From assembly GCA_014843695.1 (NCBI GenBank), contig CM026386.1, positions 89,817,560 through 89,881,559 of the forward strand: a stretch of DNA of 64,000 nt, given 5' to 3'. Of the stretch, positions 24,431 to 40,339 are shown in pieces. The stretch is from Archivesica marissinica (lineage: Eukaryota; Mollusca; Bivalvia; Venerida; Vesicomyidae). The translations under genes were made by a program, and so were the position numbers. Within the stretch, counting starts at the first letter, position 1. Each line of letters begins with the position of its first letter. Below the pieces are notes generated by a model. The model was not told the origin of the DNA and did not search any database. It worked only from the letters and a program-made list of their open reading frames with translations.

Positions 24431-24727
24431 GTTTCTATCTATCCCTATCTTCACCTTACGGATGTTTCTATATATCCTATCTTCACATTACGATTGTTTC
24501 TATCTATCTCTATCTTCACCCTACGATTGTTTCTATCTATCCCTATCTTCACCTTACTGATGTTTCTATATATCCTATCTTCACATTACGATTGTTTCTA
24601 TCTATCCCTATCTTCACATTACGATTGTTTCTATCTATCCATATCTTCACATTACGATTGTTTCCATATATCCTATCTTCACATTACGATTGTTTCTATC
24701 TATTCTATGTTCACCTTACGATTGTTT

Positions 24728-24840
24728 CTATTTTTTTGGTTTTTTTTTTTTTTTTTGTTTTTTTTTTGTTGTTGTTTCTATCTATCTCTCTTCCTTAGAT
24801 TGTTTATATTCTATTTTCGTTGCGATTGTTTTATCTATCT
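24728..24840. repeat. poly-T tract and scrambled junction inside the satellite
   Basis: The monomer pattern breaks at 24730, where T-runs interrupted by single G (about 24731-24772) replace it, followed by shortened monomers with missing bases until about 24840. Left of it monomers are mostly class A, right of it class B dominate. It is either a genuine internal junction or a poorly resolved consensus at an assembly join. Confidence 0.7.
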
Positions 24841-27800
24841 TATTTCCTATATTCCTATATTATCGTTGTGATTGTTTCTATCTATCTCTTTCTTCACCTT
24901 ACGATTGCTTCTATATATCCTATCTTATCGTTGCGATTGTTTCTATCTATCTCTAACTTCACCTTACGAATGTTTCTATATATCATATCGTATCGTTGCG
25001 ATTGTTTCTATCTATCTCTATCTTCATCTTACGATTGTTTCCATCTATCACTATCTTCACCTTACGATTGTTTTTATATATCCTATCTTATCGTTGCGAT
25101 TGTTTCTATCTATCTCTGCCCTCACTTTACGATTATTTCTATATATCATATCTGATCGTTGCGATTGTTTCTATCGATCTCTATCTTCACCATACGATTG
25201 TTTCCATCTATCTATATCTTCACCTTACGATTGTTTCTATCTATCCCTATCTTATCGTTGCGATTCTTTCTATCTATCTCTATCTTCACCTTACGATTGT
25301 TTCCATCTTTCTCTATCTTTACCGTACGATTGTTTCTATCTATCCCTATCTTATCGTTGCGATTGTTTCTAGCTCTCTCTATCTTCACTTTAAGATTGTT
25401 TCTATATATCTCTATCTTATCGTTGCGCGTATTTCTAGCTATCCCTATCTTCACCTTACGATTGTTTCTATATATCTCTTTCTTCCCCTTACGATTGTTT
25501 CTAGCTATCTCTATCTTCACATTGCTATTGTTTCTATCTATCCCTATCTTCACCATACGGATGTTTCTATATATCCTATCTTCACATTACGATTGTTTCT
25601 ATCTATCTCTATCTTCACCTTACGATTGTTTCTATCTATCCCTATCTTCACCTTACTGGTGTTTCTATATATCCTATCTTCACATTACGATTGTTTCTAT
25701 CTATCCCTATCTTCACATTACGATTGTTTCTATCTATCCATATCTTCACATTACGATTGTTTCCATATATCCTATCTTCACATTACGATTGTTTCTATCT
25801 ATCTCTATGTTCACCTTACGATTGTTTCTATGTATCCTTTCTTATCGTTGCGATTGTTTCTATCTATCTATCTCTATCTTCGCTTTACGATGGTTTCTAT
25901 ATATCCCTATCTTATCGTTGTGATTGTTTCTATCTATCTCTTTCTTCACCTTACGATTGCTTCTATATATCCTATCTTATCGTTGCGATTGTTTCTATCT
26001 ATCTCTATCTTCACAGTACGATTGTTTCTCTATATTCCTATATTATCGTTGTGATTGTTTCTATCTATCTCTTTCTTCACCTTACGATTGCTTCTATATA
26101 TCCTATCTTATCGTCGCGATTGTTTCTATCTATCTCTAACTTCACCTTACGAATGTTTCTATATATCATATCGTATCGTTGCGATTGTTTCTATCTATCT
26201 CTATCTTCATCTTACGATTGTTTCCATCTATCACTATCTTCACCTTACGATTGTTTTTATATATCCTATCTTATCGTTGCGATTGTTTCTATCTATCTCT
26301 GCCCTCACTTTACGATTATTTCTATATATCATATCTGATCGTTGCGATTGTTTCTATCGATCTCTATCTTCACCATACGATTGTTTCCATCTATCTATAT
26401 CTTCACCTTACGATTGTTTCTATCTATCCCTATCTTATCGTTGCGATTCTTTCTATCTATCTCTATCTTCACCTTACGATTGTTTCCATCTTTCTCTATC
26501 TTTACCGTACGATTGTTTCTATCTATCCCTATCTTATCGTTGCGATTGTTTCTAGCTCTCTCTATCTTCACTTTAAGATTGTTTCTATATATCTCTATCT
26601 TATCGTTGCGCGTATTTCTAGCTATCCCTATCTTCACATTACGATTGTTTCTATATATCTCTTTCTTCCCCTTACGATTGTTTCTAGCTATCTCTATCTT
26701 CACATTGCTATTGTTTCTATCTTTCTCTATCTTCACATTACGATTGTTTCTATCTATCCCTATCTTCACCTTACAGATGTTTCTATATATCCTATCTTCA
26801 CATTACGATTGTATGTATCTATCTCTATCTTCACCTTACGATTGTTTCTATCTGTCGCTATCTTCACCTTACAGATGTTTCTATATATCCTATCTTCACA
26901 TTACGATTGTTTGTATCTATCTCTATCTTCACCTTACGATTGTTTCTATATATCTCTATCTTCACCTTACTATTGTTTCTATCTATCTCTATCTTCACAT
27001 TGCTATTGTTTCTATCTTTCTCTATCTTCACATTACGATTGTTTCTATCTATCCCTATCTTCACCTTACGGATGTTTCTATATATCCTATCTTCACATTA
27101 CGATTGTTTCTATCTATCTCTATCTTCACCCTACGATTGTTTCTATCTATCCCTATCTTCACCTTACTGATGTTTCTATATATCCTATCTTCACATTACG
27201 ATTGTTTCTATCTATCCCTATCTTCACATTACGATTGTTTCTATCTATCCATATCTTCACATTACGATTGTTTCCATATATCCTATCTTCACATTACGAT
27301 TGTTTCTCTATATTCCTATCTTATCGTTGTGATTGTTTCTATCTATCTCTTTCTTCACCTTACGATTGTTTCTATATATCCTATCTTATCGTTGTGATTG
27401 TTTCTATCTATCTCTATCTTCACATTACGATTGTTTCTCTATATCCTATATTATCGTTGTGATTGTTTCTATCTATCTCTTTCTTCACCTTACGATTGTT
27501 TCTATCTATCTCTATCTTCACAGTACGATTGTTTCTCTATATCCTATATTATCGTTGTGATTGTTTCTATCTATCTCTTTCTTCACCTTACGATTCCTTC
27601 TATATATCCTATCTTATCGTTGCGATTGTTTCTATCTATCTCTAACTTCACCTTACGAATGTTTCTATATATCATATCGTATCGTTGCGATTGTTTCTAT
27701 CTATCTCTATCTTCACCTTACGATTGTTTCCATCTATCACTATCTTCACCTTACGATTGTTTTTATATATCCTATCTTATCGTTGCGATTGTTTCTATCT

Positions 27801-30800
27801 ATCTCTGCCCTCACTTTACGAGTATTTCTATATATCATATCTGAACGTTGCGATTGTTTCTATCGATCTCTATCTTCACCATACGATTGTTTCCATCTAT
27901 CTATATCTTCACCTTACGATTGTTTCTATCTATCCCTATCTTATCGTTGCGATTCTTTCTATCTATCTCTATCTTCACCTTACGATTGTTTCCATCTTTC
28001 TCTATCTTTACCGTACGATTGTTTCTATCTATCCCTATCTTATCGTTGCGATTGTTTCTAGCTATCTCTATCTTCACTTTAAGATTGTTTCTATATATCT
28101 CTATATTATCGTTGCGCGTTTTTCTAGCTATCCCTATCTTCACCTTACGATTGTTTCTATATATCTCTTTCTTCACCTTACGATTGTTTCTAGCTATCTC
28201 TATCTTCACATTGCTATTGTTTCTATCTTTCTCTATCTTCACATTACGATTGTTTCTATCTATCCCTATCTTCACCTTACAGATGTTTATATATATCCTA
28301 TCTTCACATTACGATTGTATGTATCTATCTCTATCTTCACCTTACGATTGTTTCTATATATCTCTATCTTCACCTTACTATTGTTTCTATCTATCTCTAT
28401 CTTCACATTGCTATTGTTTCTATCTTTCTCTATCTTCACATTACGATTGTTTCCATCTATCCCTATCTTCACCTTACGGATGTTTCTATATATCCTATCT
28501 TCACATTACGATTGTTTCTATCTATCTCTATCTTCACCTTACGATTGTTTCTATATATCCCTATCTTCACCTTACTGATGTTTCTATATATCCTATCTTC
28601 ACATTACGATTGTTTCTATCTATCCCTATCTTCACATTACGATTGTTTCTATCTATCCATATCTTCACATTACGATTGTTTCCATATATCCTATCTTCAC
28701 ATTACGATTGTTTCTATCTATCTCTATGTTCACCTTACGATTGTTTCTATGTATCATTTCTTATCGTTGCGATTGTTTCTATCTATCTATCTATCTCTAT
28801 CTTCGCTTTACGATTGTTTCTATATATCCCTATCTTATCGTTGTGATTGTTTCTATCTATCTCTATCGTCACATTACGATTGTTTCTCTATATTCCTATA
28901 TTATCGTTGTGATTGTTTCTATCTATCTCTTTCTTCACCTTACGATTCCTTCTATATATCCTATCTTATCGTTGCGATTGTTTCTATCTATCTCTATCTT
29001 CACAGTACGATTATTTCTCTATATTCCTATATTATCGTTGTGATTGTTTCTATCTATCTCTTTCTTCACCATACGATTGCTTCTATATATCCTATCTTAT
29101 CGTTGCGATTGTTTCTATCTATCTATATCTTCACCTTACGATTGTTTCTATATATCCTATCTTATTTTTGCGATTGATTATATCCAACATATCTTCTAGA
29201 TACGATTATTTCTATCTATCCCTATCTTATTGTTACGATTGTTTCTATATATCCAATCTTATTGTTACGATTGTTTCTATCTATCACTGTCTTATCGTAA
29301 CGGGTGTTTCTATCTATCACGACCTTATCGTTACGATTGTTTCTTTATATCTCTATCTTCACCTTGCGATTGTTTCCATCTATCTCTATCTTCCACTTAC
29401 GATTGTTTCTATATATCCTATATTATCGTTGCGATTGTTTCTATCTATCTCTACTTTCACATTACGACTATTTCTATATATCCTATCTTATCGTTGCGAT
29501 TCTTTCTATCTAGCTCTATCATCACCTCACGATTGTTTCCATCTTTCTCTATCTTTACCGTACGATTGTTTCTATCTATCCATATCTTCACATTACGATT
29601 GTTTTCATATATCCTATCTTCACATTACGATTGTTTCTAACTCTCTCTATGTTCACATTACGATTGTTTCTATCTATCCCTATCTTCACATTACGATTGT
29701 GTCTATCTATCCCTATCTTAACATTACGATTGTTTCTATATATCCTATTTTCACATTACGAGTGTTTCTATCTATCTCTATATTCACCCTACGATTGTTT
29801 CTATCTATCCCTATCTTATCGTTGCGATTGTTTCTATCTATCTCTATCTTCACCTTACGATTGTTTCTATGTATCCTTTCTTATCGTTGGGATTTTTTCT
29901 ATCTATCTATCTCTATCTTCGCTTTACGATTGTTTCTATATATCCCTATCTTATCGTTGTGATTGTATCTATCTATCTATATCTTCACATTACGATTGTT
30001 TCTCTATATTCCTATATTATCGTTGTGGTTGTTTCTATCTATCTCTTTCTTCACCTTACGATTGCTTCTATATATCCTATCTTATCGTTGCGATTGTTTC
30101 TATCTATCTCTATCTTCACTTTACGATTGTTTCTATATATCCTATCTTATTTTTGCGATTGATTATATCCACAATATCTTCTAGATACGATTATTTCTAT
30201 CTATCCCTATCTTATCGTAACGGATATTTCTATCTATCACGATCTTATCGTTACGATTGTTTCTATATATCTCTATCTTCACCTTGCGATTGTTTCCATC
30301 TATCTCTATCTTCACCTTACGATTGTTTCTAGCTATCCTATCTTATCGTTGCGATTCTTTCTCTCTATCTCTATCATCACCTTACGATTGTTTCCATCTT
30401 TCTCTATCTTTACCTTACGATTGTTTCTATTTATCCCTATCTTATCGTTGCGATTGTTTCTATCTATCTCTATCTTCACCTTACGATTGTTTCTATGTAT
30501 ACTTTCTTATCGTTGCGATTGTTTCTAGCTATCTCTATCTTCACTTTAAGTTTGTTTCTATATATCTCTATCTTATCGGTGCGCGTTTTTCTAGCTATCT
30601 CTATCTTCACCTTACGATTGTTTCTATATATCTCTATCTTCACCTTACGATTGTTTCTAGCTATCCTATCTTATCGTTACGATTGTTTCTATCTATCTCT
30701 ATCTTCACATTGCTACTGTTTCTATCTTTCCCTATCTTCACATTACCATTGTTTCTATCTATCCCTATCTTCACATTACGATTGTTTCTATCTATCTCTA

Positions 30801-33800
30801 TCTTCACCTTACGAATGTTTCTATATATCCTATTTTCACATTACGATTGTTTCTATCTATCTCTATCTTCACATTACGATTGTTTCTATCTATCCATATC
30901 TTCACATTACGATTGTTTATATCTATCCATATCTTGACATTACGATTGTTTCCATATATCCTATCTTCACATTACGATTTTTCTATCTATCTCTATGTTC
31001 ACCTTATGATTGTTTCTATATATCCCTATCTTCACATTACGATTGTTTCTATCTATCTCTATCTTTAGATTACGATTGTTTCTATCTATCCCTATCTTCA
31101 CATTACGATTGTTTCTATATATCCTATTTTCACATTACGATTGTTTCTCTCTATCTCTATAATCACACTACGATTGTTTCTATCTATCCCTATCTTATCG
31201 TTGCGATTCTTTCTATCTATCTCTATCTTCAACTTACGATTGTTTCTAGCTATCCTATCTTATCATTACGATTGTTTCTAGCTATCTCTATCTTCACCTT
31301 ACGATTGTTTCTAGCTCTCCTATCTTATCGTTGCGATTCTTTCTCTCTATCTTCACCTTACGATTGTTTCCATCTTTCTCTATCTTTACCTTACGATTGT
31401 TTCTATCTATCCCTATCTTATCGTTGCGATTGTTTCTATCTATCTATCTCTTCACTTACGATTGTTTCTATGTATCCTTTCTTATCGTTGCGATTGTTTC
31501 TAGCTATCTCTATCTTCACTTTAAGATTGTTTCTATATATCTCTATCTTATCGTTGCGCGTTTTTCTAGCTATCTCTATCTTCACCTTACGAATGTTTCT
31601 ATCTATACCTATCTTCACCTTACGATTGTTTCTATATATCTCTTTCTTCACCTTACTATTGTTTCTATCTATCTCTATCTTCACATTGCTATTGTTTCTA
31701 TCTTTCTCTATCTTCACATTACGATTGTTTCTATCTATCCCTATCTTCACCTTACGGATGTTTCTATATATCCAATCTTCACATTACGATTGTTTCTATA
31801 TATCTCTATCTTCACCTTACTATTGTTTCTATCTATCTCTATGTTCACATTGCTATTGTTTCTATCTATCCCTATCTTCACCTTACTGATGTTTCTATAT
31901 ATCCTATCTTCACATTACGATTATTTCTATCTATCTCTATCTTCACATTACGATTGTTTCTATCTATCCATATCTTCACATTACGATTGTTTATATCTAT
32001 CCATATCTTCACATTACGATTGATTCTATCTATCCATATCTTCACATTACGATTGTTTCTATCTATCTCTATCTTTAAATTACGATTGTTTCTATCTATC
32101 CCTATCTTCACATTACGATTGTTTCTATATATCCTAATTTCACATTACGATTGTTTCTCTCTATCTCTATAATCACCCTACGATTGTTTCTAGCTATCCT
32201 ATCTTATCGTTGCGATTTTTTCTCTCTATCTCTATCTTCACCTTACGATTGTTTCCATCTTTCTCTATCTTTACCTTACGATTGTTTCTATCTATCCCTA
32301 TCTTATCGTTGCGATTGTTTCTTTCTATCTCTATCTTCACCTTACGATTGTTTCTATGTATCCTTTCTTATCGTTGCGATTGTTTCTAGCTATCTCTATC
32401 TTCACTTTACGATTGTTTCTATATATCTGTATCTTATCGTTGCGCGTTTTTCTAGCTATCTCTATCTTCACCTTACGAATGTTTCTATCTATCCCTATCT
32501 TCACCTTACGATTGTTTCTATATATCTCTATCTTCACCTTACTATTGTTTCTATCTATCTCTATCTTCACATTGCTATTGTTTCTATCTTTCTCTATCTT
32601 CACATTACGATTGTTTCTATCTATCCCTATCTTCACCTTACGGATGTTTCTATATATCCTATCTTCACATTACGATTGTTTCTATCTATCTCTATCTTCA
32701 CCTTACGATTGTTTCTATCTATCCCTATCTTCACCTTACTGATGTTTCTATATATCCTATCTTCACATCACGATTGTTTATATCTATATATATCTTCACA
32801 TTACGATTGTTTCTATCTATCCATATCTTCACATTACGATTGTTTATATCTATCCATATCTTCACATTACGATTTTTCTATCTATTCATATCTTCACATT
32901 ACGATTGTTTCCATATATCCTATCTTCACATTACGATTGTTTCTATATATCTCTATGTTCACCTTACGATTGTTTCTATATATCCCTATATTCACATTAC
33001 GATTGTTTCGATCTATCTCTATCTTTAAATTACGAGTGTATCTATCTATCCCTATCTTCACATTACGATTGTTTCTATATATCCTATTTTCACATAACGA
33101 TTGTTTCTCTCTATCTCTATAATCACCCTACGATTGTTTCTATCTATCCCTATCTTATCGTTGCGATTGTTTCTATCTATCTCTATCTTCACCTTACGAT
33201 TGTTTCTAGCTATCCTATCTTATCGTTGCGATTCTTTCTCTCTATCTCTATATTCACCTTACGATTGTTTCCATCTTTCTCTATCTTTATCTTACGATTG
33301 TTTCTATCTATCCCTATCTTATCGTTGCGATTGTTTCTATCTATCTATCTCTTCACTTACGATTGTTTCTATGTATCCTTTCTTATCGTTGCGATTGTTT
33401 CTAGCTATTTATATCTTCACTTTAAGATTGTTTCTATATATCTCTATCTTATCGTTGCGCGTTTTTCTAGCTATCTCTATCTTCACCTTACGAATGTTTC
33501 TATCTATCCCTATCTTCACCTTACGATTGTTTCTATATATCTCTATCTTCACCTTACTATTGTTTCTATCTATCTCTATCTTCACATTGCTATTGTTTCT
33601 ATCTTTCTCTATCTTCACATTACGATTGTTTCTATCTATCTCTTTCTTCACCTTACGATTGTTTCTATCTATCCCTATCTTCACCTTACTGATGTTTCTA
33701 TATATCCTATCTTCACATTACGATTGTTTCTATCTATCCCTATCTTAACATTACGATTGTTTCTATCTATCCATATCTTCACATTACGATTGTTTCCATA

Positions 33801-36800
33801 TATCCTATCTTCACATTACGATTGTTTCTATCTATCTCTATGTTCACCTTACGATTGTTTCTATATATCCTTATCTTCACATTACGATTGTTTCTATCTA
33901 TCTCTATCTTTAAATTACGATTGTTTCTATCTATCCCTATCTTCACATTACGATTGTTTCTATATATCCTATTTTCACATTACGATTGTTTCTCTCTATC
34001 TCTATAATCACCCTACGATTGTTTCTAGCTATCCTATCGTATCATTTCGATTCTTTCTCTCTATCTCTATCTTCACCTTACGATTGTTTCCATCTTTCTC
34101 TATCTTTACCTTACGATTGTTTCTATCTATCCATATCTTATCGTTGCGATTGTTTCTATCTATCTCTATCTTCACCTTACGATTGTTTCTATGTATCCTT
34201 TCTTATCGTTGCGATTGTTTCTAGCTATCTCTATCTTCATTTTAAGATCGTTTCTATATATCTCTATCTTATCATTGCGCGTTTTTCTAGCTATCTCTAT
34301 CTTCACCTTACGAATGTTTCTATCTATACCTATCTTCACCTTACGATTGTTTCTATATATCTCTATCTTCACCTTACTATTGTTTCTATCTATCTCTATC
34401 TTCACATTGCTATTGTTTCTATCTTTCTCTATCTTCACATTACGATTGTTTCTATCTATCCCTATCTTCACCTTACGGATGTTTCTATATATCCTATCTT
34501 CACATTACGATTGTTTCTATATATCTCTATCTTCACCTTACTATTGTTTCTATCTATCTCTATCTTCACATTGCTATTGTTTCTATCTATCCCTATCTTC
34601 ACCTTACTGATGTTTCTATATATCCTATCTTCACATTACGATTATTTCTATCTATCTCTATCTTTAAATTACGATTGTTTCTATCTATCCCTATCTTCAC
34701 ATTACGATTGTTTCTATATATCCTATTTTCACATTACGATTGTTTCTCTCTATCTCTATAATCACCCTACGATTGTTTCTAGCTATCCTATCTTATCGTT
34801 GCGATTTTTTCTCTCTATCTCTATCTTCACCTTACGATTGTTTCCATCTTTCTCTATCTTTACCTTACGATTGTTTCTATCTATCCCTACCTTATCGTTG
34901 CGATTGTTTCTTTCTATCTCTATCTTCACCTTACGATTGTTTCTATGTATCCTTTCTTATCGTTGCGATTGTTTCTAGCTATCTCTATCTTCACTTTACG
35001 ATTGTTTCTATATATCTGTATCTTATCGTTGCGCGTTTTTCTAGCTATCTCTATCTTCACCTTACGAATGTTTCTATCTATCCCTATCTTCACCTTACGA
35101 TTGTTTCTATATATCTCTATCTTCACCTTACTATTGTTTCTATCTATCTCTATCTTCACATTGCTATTGTTTCTATCTTTCTCTATCTTCACATTACGAT
35201 TGTTTCTATCTATCCCTATCTTCACCTTACGGATGTTTCTATATATCCTATCTTCACATTACGATTGTTTCTATCTATCTCTATCTTCACCTTACGATTG
35301 TTTCTATCTATCCCTATCTTCACCTTACTGATGTTTCTATATATCCTATCTTCACATTACGATTGTTTATATCTATATATATCTTCACATTACGATTGTT
35401 TCTATCTATCCATATCTTCACATTACGATTGTTTATATCTATCTATATCTTCACATTACGATTGTTTCTATCTATTCATATCTTCACATTACGATTGTTT
35501 CCATATATCCTATCTTCACATTACGATTGTTTCTATATATCTCTATGTTCACCTTACGATTGTTTCTATATATCCCTATATTCACATTACGATTGTTTCG
35601 ATCTATCTCTATCTTTAAATTACGATTGTTTCTATCTATCCCTATCTTCACATTACGATTGTATCTATCTCTCCCTATCTTCACATTACGATTGTTTCAA
35701 TATATCCTATTTTCACATAACGATTGTTTCTCTCTATCTCTATAATCACCCTACGATTGTTTCTATCTATCCCTATCTTATCGTTGCGATTGTTTCTATC
35801 TATCTCTATCTTCACCTTACGATTGTTTCTAGCTATCCTATCTTATCGTTGCGATTCTTTCTCTCTATCTCTATATTCACCTTACGATTGTTTCCATCTT
35901 TCTCTATCTTTATCTTACGATTGTTTCTATCTATCCCTATCTTATCGTTGCGATTGTTTCTATCTATCTATCTCTTCACTTACGATTGTTTCTATGTATC
36001 CTTTCTTATCGTTGCGATTGTTTCTAGCTATTTATATCTTCACTTTAAGATTGTTTCTATATATCTCTATCTTATCGTTGCGCGTTTTTCTAGCTATCTC
36101 TATCTTCACCTTACGAATGTTTCTATCTATCCCTATCTTCACCTTACGATTGTTTCTATATATCTCTATCTTCACCTTACTATTGTTTCTATCTATCTCT
36201 ATCTTCACATTGCTATTGTTTCTATCTTTCTCTATCTTCACATTACGATTCTTTCTATCTATCTCTTTCTTCACCTTACGATTGTTTCTATCTATCCCTA
36301 TCTTCACCTTACTGATGTTTCTATATATCCTATCTTCACATTACGATTGTTTCTATCTATCCCTATCTTCACATTACGATTGTTTCTATCTATCCATATC
36401 TTCACATTACGATTGTTTCCATATATCCTATCTTCACATTACGATTGTTTCTATCTATCTCTATGTTCACCTTACGATTGTTTCTATATATCCTTATCTT
36501 CACATTACGATTGTTTCTATCTATCTCTATCTTTAAATTACGATTGTTTCTATCTATCCCTATCTTCACATTACGATTGTTTCTATATATCCTATTTTCA
36601 CATTACGATTGTTTCTCTCTACCTCTATAATCACCCTACGATTGTTTCTAGCTATCCTATCGTATCATTGCGATTCTTTCTCTCTATCTCTATCTTCACC
36701 TTACGATTGTTTCCATCTTTCTCTATCTTTACCTTACGATTGTTTCTATCTATCCATATCTTATCGTTGCGATTGTTTCTATCTATCTCTATCTTCACCT

Positions 36801-39800
36801 TACGATTGTTTCTATGTATCCTTTCTTATCGTTGCGATTGTTTCTAGCTATCTCTATCTTCACTTTACGATTGTTTCTATATATCTGTATCTTATCGTTG
36901 CGCGTTTTTCTAGCTATATCTATCTTCACCTTACGAATGATTCTATCTATCCCTATCTTCACCTTACGATTGTTTCTATATATCTCTATCTTCACATTGC
37001 TATTGTTTCTATCTTTCTCTATCTTCACATTACGATTGTTTCTATCTATCCCAATCTTCACCGTACGGATGTTTCTATATATCCTATCTTCACATTACGA
37101 TTGTTTCTATCTATCTCTATCTTCACCTTACGATTGTTTCTATCTATCCCTATCTTATCGTTGCGATTGTTTCTATCTATCTATCTCTTCACTTACGATT
37201 GTTTCTATGTATCCTTTCTTATCGTTGCGATAATTTCTAGCTATTTATATCTTCACTTTAAGATTGTTTCTATATATCTCTATCTTATCGTTGCGCGTTT
37301 TTCTAGCTATCTCTATCTTCACCTTACGAATGTTTCTATCTATCCCTATCTTCACCTTACGATTGTTTCTATATATCTCTATCTTCACCTTACTATTGTT
37401 TCTATCTATCTCTATCTTCACATTGCTATTGTTTCTATCTATCCCTATCTTCACCTTACGGATGTTTCTATATATCCTATCTTCATATTACGATTGTTTC
37501 TATCTATCCCTATCTTCACCTTACGATTGTTTATATCTATCCCTATCTTCACCTTACTGATATTTCTATATATCCTATCTTCACATTACGATAGTTTCTA
37601 TATATCCATATCTTCACATTACGATTGTTTCTATCTATCTCTATGTTCACCTTACGATTGTTTCTCTATATCCCTATCTTCACATTACGATTGTTTCTAT
37701 CTATCCCTATCTTCACATTACGATTGTTTCTATATATCCTATTTTCACATTACGATTGTTTCTATATATCTCTATATTCACCCTACGATTGTTTCTATAT
37801 ATTCTATCTTCACATTTCGATTGTTTCTATATATCTCTATCTTCACCTTACGATTGTTTCTATATATCATATCTTATCGGTGCGATTGTTTCTATCTATC
37901 TCTATGTTCACCTTACGATTGTTTCTATATATCCTATCTTCACATTACGATTGTTTCTATCTATCTCTATCTTCACCCTACGATTGTTTCTATATATCCT
38001 ATCTTCACATTACGATTGTTTCTATCTATCTCTATCTTCACTCTACGATTGTTTCTATATATCCTATCTTCACATTACGATTGTTTCTATCTATCTCTGT
38101 GTTCACCTTACGATTGTTTCTATCTATCTCTATGTTCACCTTACGATTGTTTCTATCTATCTCTATGTTCACCTTACGATTGTTTCTATCTATCTCTATG
38201 TTCACCTTACGATTGTTTCTATCTATCCCTATCTTCACCTTACTGATGTTTCTATATATCCTATCTTCACATTACGATTGTTTATATCTATATATATCTT
38301 CACATTACGATTGTTTCTATCTATCCATATCTTCACATTACGATTGTTTATATCTATCCATATCTTCACATTACGATTGTTTCTATCTATTCATATCTTC
38401 ACATTACGATTGTTTCCATATATCCTATCTTCGCATTACGATTGTTTCTATATATCTCTATGTTCACCTTACGATTGTTTCTATATATCCCTATATTCAC
38501 ATTACGATTGTTTCGATCTATCTCTATCTTTAAATTACGAGTGTTTCTATCTATCCCTATCTTCACATTACGATTGTTTCTATATATCCTATTTTCACAT
38601 AACGATTGTTTCTCTCTATCTCTATAATCACCCTACGATTGTTTCTATCTATCCCTATCTTATCGTTGCGATTGTTTCTATCTATCTCTATCTTCACCTT
38701 ACGATTGTTTCTAGCTATCCTATCTTATCGTTGCGATTCTTTCTCTCTATCTCTATATTCACCTTACGATTGTTTCCATCTTGCTCTATCTTTATCTTAC
38801 GATTGTTTCTATCTATCCCTATCTTATCGTTGCGATTGTTTCTATCTATCTATCTCTTCACTTACGATTGTTTCTATGCATCCTTTCTTATCGTTGCGAT
38901 TGTTTCTAGCTATTTATATCTTCACTTTAAGATTGTTTCTATATATCTCTATCTTATCGTTGCGCGTTTTTCTAGCTATCTCTATCTTCACCTTACGAAT
39001 GTTTCTATCTATCCCTATCTTCACCTTACGATTGTTTCTATATATCTCTATCTTCACCTTACTATTGTTTCTATCTATCTCTATCTTCACATTGCTATTG
39101 TTTCTATCTTTCTCTATCTTCACATTACGATTGTTTCTATCTATCCCTATCTTCACCTTACGATTGTTTATATCTATCCCTATCTTCACCTTACTGATAT
39201 TTCTATATATCCTATCTTCACATTACGATAGTTTCTATATATCCATATCTTCACATTACGATTGTTTCTATCTATCTCTATGTTCACCTTACGATTGTTT
39301 CTCTATATCCCTATCTTCACATTACGATTGTTTCTATCTATCCCTATCTTCACATTACGATTGTTTCTATATATCCTATTTTCACATTACGATTGTTTCT
39401 ATATATCTCTATATTCACCCTACGATTGTTTCTATATATTCTATCTTCACATTACGATTGTTTCTATCTATCTCTATCTTCACCTTACGATTGTTTCTAT
39501 ATATCATATCTTATCGGTGCGATTGTTTCTATCTATCTCTATGTTCACCTTACGATTGTTTCTATATATCCTATCTTCACATTACGATTGTTTCTATCTA
39601 TCTCTATCTTCACCCTACGATTGTTTCTATATATCCTATCTTCACATTACGATTGTTTCTATATATCATATCTTATCGGTGCGATTGTTTCTATATATCT
39701 CTATGTTCACCTTACGATTGTTTCTATATATCATATCTTCACATTACGATTGTTTCTATCTATCTCTATCTTCACTCTACGATTGTTTCTATATATCCTA

Positions 39801-40339
39801 TCTTCACATTACGATTGTTTCTATCTATCTCTGTGTTCACCTTACGATTGTTTCTATCTATCTCTATGTTCACCTTACGATTGTTTCTATCTATCTCTAT
39901 GTTCACCTTACGATTGTTTCTATCTATCTCTATGTTCACCTTACGATTGTTTCTATCTATCCCTATCTTCACCTTACTGATGTTTCTATATATCCTATCT
40001 TCACATTACGATTGTTTATATCTATATATATCTTCACATTACGATTGTTTCTATCTATCCATATCTTCACATTACGATTGTTTATATCTATCCATATCTT
40101 CACATTACGATTGTTTCTATCTATTCATATCTTCACATTACGATTGTTTCCATATATCCTATCTTCACATTACGATTGTTTCTATATATCTCTATGTTCA
40201 CCTTACGATTGTTTCTATATATCCCTATATTCACATTACGATTGTTTCGATCTATCTCTATCTTTAAATTACGAGTGTTTCTATCTATCCCTATCTTCAC
40301 ATTACGATTGTTTCTATATATCCTATTTTCACATAACGA

